A stretch of DNA of 8,486 nt, taken from Halobacteriales archaeon. GTDB taxonomy: Archaea; Thermoplasmatota; E2; JACPAO01; JAHFTW01. Under the pieces are notes generated by a model. The model was not told where the DNA came from. It saw only the letters and a list, made by a program, of their open reading frames with translations, and did not search any database. A program made the translations under genes and the position numbers. Within the stretch, counting starts at the first letter, position 1. The number at the start of each line of letters is the position of its first letter. Shown piece by piece: positions 6,570 to 8,486 of this stretch. Location: contig JAIVGU010000019.1 of NCBI GenBank assembly GCA_020201445.1, positions 1 to 8,486 of the forward strand, given 5' to 3'.

Positions 6570-7619
6570 CTATCCCACCGCGCGCAGGGCGGCCCCGGTC
6601 GCGAGGCGGTAGCTGAGCGTCGTGACGACGTCTTCGGCCTGCCGGACGCAGAAGTGGCACGTGGCGGGAACCGCGAGCCCCGGCAGGTGCGGCACTGGGT
6701 TGGCGAGGAAGCGGTCCAGGGTGCCGTTGGGGTCCATGACGAGGTCGCTGGGCTCGAAGGGAAGGTAGGGGCCGACGTCCACCGTGATGGGCGCGGGGAT
6801 GGGCGGTGGCGAGCCCGCCGGGGTCGCGTACACGACGTAGACGACGTGTGGGCCGGCGCGGATGGGAGTGAAGGCGAGGACGCCGAGCCCGGCCACGGGG
6901 GGCTCGCCGTAGATGGCGCCGCCGTCGCGCGCGTCGCAGGGGCCGGCGCCGATGCGGAAGTTGCCGTGCCAAGCCGCCGGGAGGTTGGCCCAGGCGCCCT
7001 TGACGGTGACAGCGAGGTGGTCCGGCGCTGCGTATCGGGCCGTGCCGTCGTTGGCGTCCAGCAGCGGGACGTCGCGCTCGGTGCCGTCGGTCCACGCCAC
7101 GTGGATGGTGGCTGGCGGCGCGAGGTACCGCAGCTGGTTGACGACGAAGAGCCACTGCGCGTCGTTGCAGGTCCAGGTCCCGTTGAGGTTCTCGATCCCC
7201 GCCTGCCGCTCGCTGGGACCCGGCGCGGGGGGCGACGGCGCGTGGGCGGGCTGGTTGAAGGGGTCGAGGATGGTGCCCTTGCAGCCGGGCGGGTAGAGGG
7301 TGAAATTGAGGCCGGGGGTGCCCTGCGGCGTGGCGAGGCGGACCTCGAGGCGGGTGCCGACGCGCTCGGGAGTCACGTTCAGGACGAAGGCGTCGGCGCC
7401 GTCGTCGGGCGCCACCAGGATGCCGTCGGTGGTGTCGTCGAGGGGGAGGCTCCACTCCGGCACGGCGGCCTCGCAGGTGTCGGGCGCGTCGTGGTGGGTG
7501 TTGCCGTCGAACTGGTAGGCAACCTCGTGCGCGGTCGCCTCCTCCACGGTGCTGGCGCTGCCGGGCACCGCCAGGAGCGCCGCGACCGCCAAGCTGGCGA
7601 GGAGGGGTCGTGCGGACAT
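6570..7619 (-). CDS. Secreted beta-rich protein with signal peptide, six cysteines and glycosylation sequons
   Basis: This 349-residue protein starts with a Sec-type signal peptide: MSARP, a hydrophobic core at 6-18, and likely cleavage after PGSAS near residue 23. There is no lipobox and no C-terminal anchor. The mature chain is rich in beta-type sequence. Its first part (about 42-113) resembles the pre-peptidase-C-like beta-sandwich layout of archaeal exoproteins (DAPDTC, ADAFVLNVT), a tentative likeness. Six cysteines (49, 113, 151, 228, 321, 324) could form three disulfides; the last two make a CHFC motif close to the end. Sequons NVT 81, NFT 105, NGT 146 and NGT 298 suggest a glycosylated surface protein. 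A Pro-rich linker lies at 124-136. ATG 7619 sits about 29 nt from the centre of a TATA-like box. It is the first gene of a coupled pair with the membrane protein. No enzymatic motif is recognised. Confidence 0.85.
   Translation of the reverse strand: MSARPLLASLAVAALLAVPGSASTVEEATAHEVAYQFDGNTHHDAPDTCEAAVPEWSLPLDDTTDGILVAPDDGADAFVLNVTPERVGTRLEVRLATPQGTPGLNFTLYPPGCKGTILDPFNQPAHAPSPPAPGPSERQAGIENLNGTWTCNDAQWLFVVNQLRYLAPPATIHVAWTDGTERDVPLLDANDGTARYAAPDHLAVTVKGAWANLPAAWHGNFRIGAGPCDARDGGAIYGEPPVAGLGVLAFTPIRAGPHVVYVVYATPAGSPPPIPAPITVDVGPYLPFEPSDLVMDPNGTLDRFLANPVPHLPGLAVPATCHFCVRQAEDVVTTLSYRLATGAALRAVG
6574..6579 (-). promoter_or_regulatory. Ribosome binding site of the membrane-protein gene
   Basis: Minus-strand GGTGGG lies inside the last codons of the secreted-protein gene, 6 nt before GTG 6567. 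It resembles the archaeal GGTG-type Shine-Dalgarno sequence and decides the start. It is expected in an operon-internal gene, whereas the promoter-proximal genes here lack such a site. Confidence 0.55.
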
Positions 7620-7643
7620 GGGTGGGGCGCAACCCCGGGTGGA

Positions 7644-7651
7644 CGTTAAAG
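7644..7651 (-). promoter_or_regulatory. TATA-like promoter of the secreted/membrane protein operon
   Basis: Minus-strand CTTTAACG is AT-rich against its surroundings and centred about 29 nt before ATG 7619, so the transcript would be leaderless or nearly so. It resembles the CTTTATC box before RR2. It lies in the 74-bp gap after the RR2 stop, so this operon probably has its own promoter. Confidence 0.5.
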
Positions 7652-7693
7652 CCCTGGCGACCGTGCAGTGTCGGATGCCTGCGGCTCCGAAAG

Positions 7694-8071
7694 CTAACGG
7701 GTTTGCACGAGCCGGCGCACCGCCTCCGTGAAGAGCCGGAAGTCGACCGGCTTCTGCACCACCACCCGCGCGCCCAGGGCCTGGCAGGCGGCGGTCTCCT
7801 CGGGCTGGTCGCCGGCGCTGAAGATGCTCACCGGCAGGTCACGCCACGCGGGGTTGGCGCGGATGCGGCGGAGGGTCTCGATGCCGCCCAGGCGCGGCAT
7901 CTTCAGGTCGAGCACGACGTGGTCCGGCCGCTGCGCCTGCAGGAGGTCGAGGAGGTGCAGGCCGTCGCGGGCGAAGTGGACGACGGGCGCCGCGGCCATC
8001 TCCTCGAGCGCCGCGTGGATGAGAATCTGGTCGGCCATGTTGTCCTCGGCCCACAGCACCCCTCCGGCCAC
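7694..8071 (-). CDS. Stand-alone response-regulator receiver protein (RR2)
   Basis: This 125-residue cytoplasmic protein is a complete CheY-like receiver with no output domain. Visible positions: acidic pair E9/D10 in VLWAEDN, phospho-acceptor D55 in VVLDLKMPRLGG, S85 in IFSAGDQ (the Ser/Thr position) and K107 in VVQKPVD with its proline. The LDLKMPRLGG/RANPAWRDLP pattern is typical of small single-domain receivers that pair with PAS/phytochrome-type kinases. GTG at 8071 was chosen because the TATA centre lies 26 nt upstream and no ribosome site is present; the protein begins almost directly at the first beta strand. It is transcribed in the same direction as HK2 and HK1 and precedes the secreted/membrane pair. 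It may receive phosphate from HK1 or from a kinase elsewhere. Confidence 0.9.
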   Translation of the reverse strand: MAGGVLWAEDNMADQILIHAALEEMAAAPVVHFARDGLHLLDLLQAQRPDHVVLDLKMPRLGGIETLRRIRANPAWRDLPVSIFSAGDQPEETAACQALGARVVVQKPVDFRLFTEAVRRLVQTR

Positions 8072-8093
8072 GCCGCTTCCACCGAGAGGAAGG

Positions 8094-8108
8094 GATAAAG
8101 ACTTCTTC
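8094..8108 (-). promoter_or_regulatory. Archaeal BRE/TATA promoter of RR2
   Basis: Minus-strand GAAGAAGT (8108-8101) followed by CTTTATC (8100-8094) matches a purine-rich BRE plus TATA box. The TATA centre is 26 nt before GTG 8071, which predicts a leaderless mRNA. This is the clearest promoter in the window. Confidence 0.65.
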
Positions 8109-8260
8109 CCCCGCCCCCAAGCATTGGGCCCGCGATGCGTGCAGGAGAAGACTTGGCGCCTCCCGCCGTAGCCGAAGAGCCGGTCGCCGGCACGCCTGCT
8201 AGACCTGGATGCGCGGCTCCTGCAAGCGGTTCAAATGGTTTCGACTCCCTGCCCCGAAGG

Positions 8261-8268
8261 CCTAAAGG
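8261..8268 (+). promoter_or_regulatory. Weak TATA-like element for the right-edge gene
   Basis: CCTAAAGG shares CTAAAG with the RR1 promoter. It lies about 28 nt before TTG 8293 and about 76 nt before GTG 8341, both in frame with the right-edge gene. The rest of the spacer 8109-8340 shows no gene, RNA or repeat that I can support. Confidence 0.25.
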
Positions 8269-8340
8269 AAGACCCGCGCACCAGGGCAGGCGTTGAAGCC
8301 TGGCTCGACTGCCGCGGGATTCGGCTCATCCTTGTGGAAG

Positions 8341-8486
8341 GTGTACCAGACGGTGCACGGCCGGGAATACCTGGTGACCGTTCTTGCGGCAGCCGATGGC
8401 GCCACGGCGCAGGCGGAGGCGGAGAAGCTGCACTTCGGCGATTTCCCCGAGAGTCGCCTGCGTGTCGAGGAGGCCGCGGTCAAGGG
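8341..8486 (+). CDS. Unrecognised gene, 5' part only (runs off right edge)
   Basis: The frame is open from a TAA at 8263-8265 to the window end and becomes clearly gene-like from GTG 8341. It has strong G/C in third positions and an amphipathic, soluble-looking product beginning VYQTVHGREYLVTVLAAADG, then an Ala/Glu-rich helix and LHFGDFPESRLRVEEAA. Forty-eight full codons are visible. TTG 8293 is an alternative start and fits the weak TATA element better. I do not recognise a family or catalytic motif. It is divergent from RR2 across about 270 bp. The antisense frame over the same stretch reads as low-complexity Ser/Arg/Ala and is a shadow. Confidence 0.45.
   Translation, partial: MYQTVHGREYLVTVLAAADGATAQAEAEKLHFGDFPESRLRVEEAAVK

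Noticed and set aside
5293..6612. Plus-strand frame of 439 codons opposite the membrane protein
   Set aside because: The product is Gly/Gln/Arg/Glu repeats typical of an antisense shadow, while the minus strand encodes well-formed membrane helices.
6654..7649. Plus-strand frame opposite the secreted protein
   Set aside because: It is low-complexity Gly/Arg/Val sequence without a start signal; the minus strand has a signal peptide, sequons and a promoter.
8175..8257. tRNA-like stretch (GGTTCAAAT and TTTCGACTCC)
   Set aside because: No T-arm with paired stems, no matching acceptor and no acceptable anticodon arm could be drawn.
8135..8296. Small plus-strand ORF of about 53 codons (ATG 8135)
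   Set aside because: Third positions are not G/C biased as in all other genes here, the product is Pro/Ala/Arg low complexity, and no promoter or ribosome site precedes it.

Overview
The window is GC-rich (roughly 70% by eye) and most likely comes from an archaeon. Its left edge holds the 3' half of an archaeal-type family B DNA polymerase. Several genes have TATA-like boxes, some with purine-rich upstream elements, about 25-30 nt before a GTG or ATG start, which is the layout of leaderless archaeal transcripts. A secreted protein carries four N-glycosylation sequons. A high-GC Thermoplasmatota-like lineage would fit, but that assignment is an inference; no rRNA or tRNA gene is present to settle it.

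Layout: (1) 3-1124 (+), C-terminal part of a divergent PolB whose motif B and motif C are altered. (2) 1250-1654 (+), stand-alone receiver (RR1) behind a good TATA box. (3) 1608-3134 (-), soluble PAS-PAS histidine kinase (HK1); its 3' end overlaps RR1 convergently by 47 bp. (4) 3135-3241, a spacer with two overlapping perfect inverted repeats. (5) 3242-5389 (-), membrane-PAS-GAF-HisKA-HATPase kinase (HK2) in which the phospho-accepting histidine is an arginine. (6) 5422-6567 (-), an integral membrane protein with about 11 helices and no output domain. (7) 6570-7619 (-), a secreted protein; the membrane-protein gene begins 2 nt after its stop. (8) 7694-8071 (-), a second stand-alone receiver (RR2) with its own TATA box. 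(9) 8341-8486 (+), the 5' part of an unrecognised gene running off the right edge.

The five minus-strand genes plus RR1 look like a local signal-transduction island. A secreted protein and a polytopic membrane partner are translationally coupled, followed by a membrane kinase-like protein that cannot autophosphorylate at the usual site, and then a soluble kinase with an intact H-box. Two receivers without output domains flank the set. A reasonable but untested model is that the envelope pair and HK2 act as a sensing module while HK1 supplies phosphate to RR1 and/or RR2. Each domain family is known; the unusual points are the combination, the His-to-Arg change, the palindromes before HK1 and the convergent HK1/RR1 overlap. 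No mobile element, CRISPR array, tRNA or rRNA was found.
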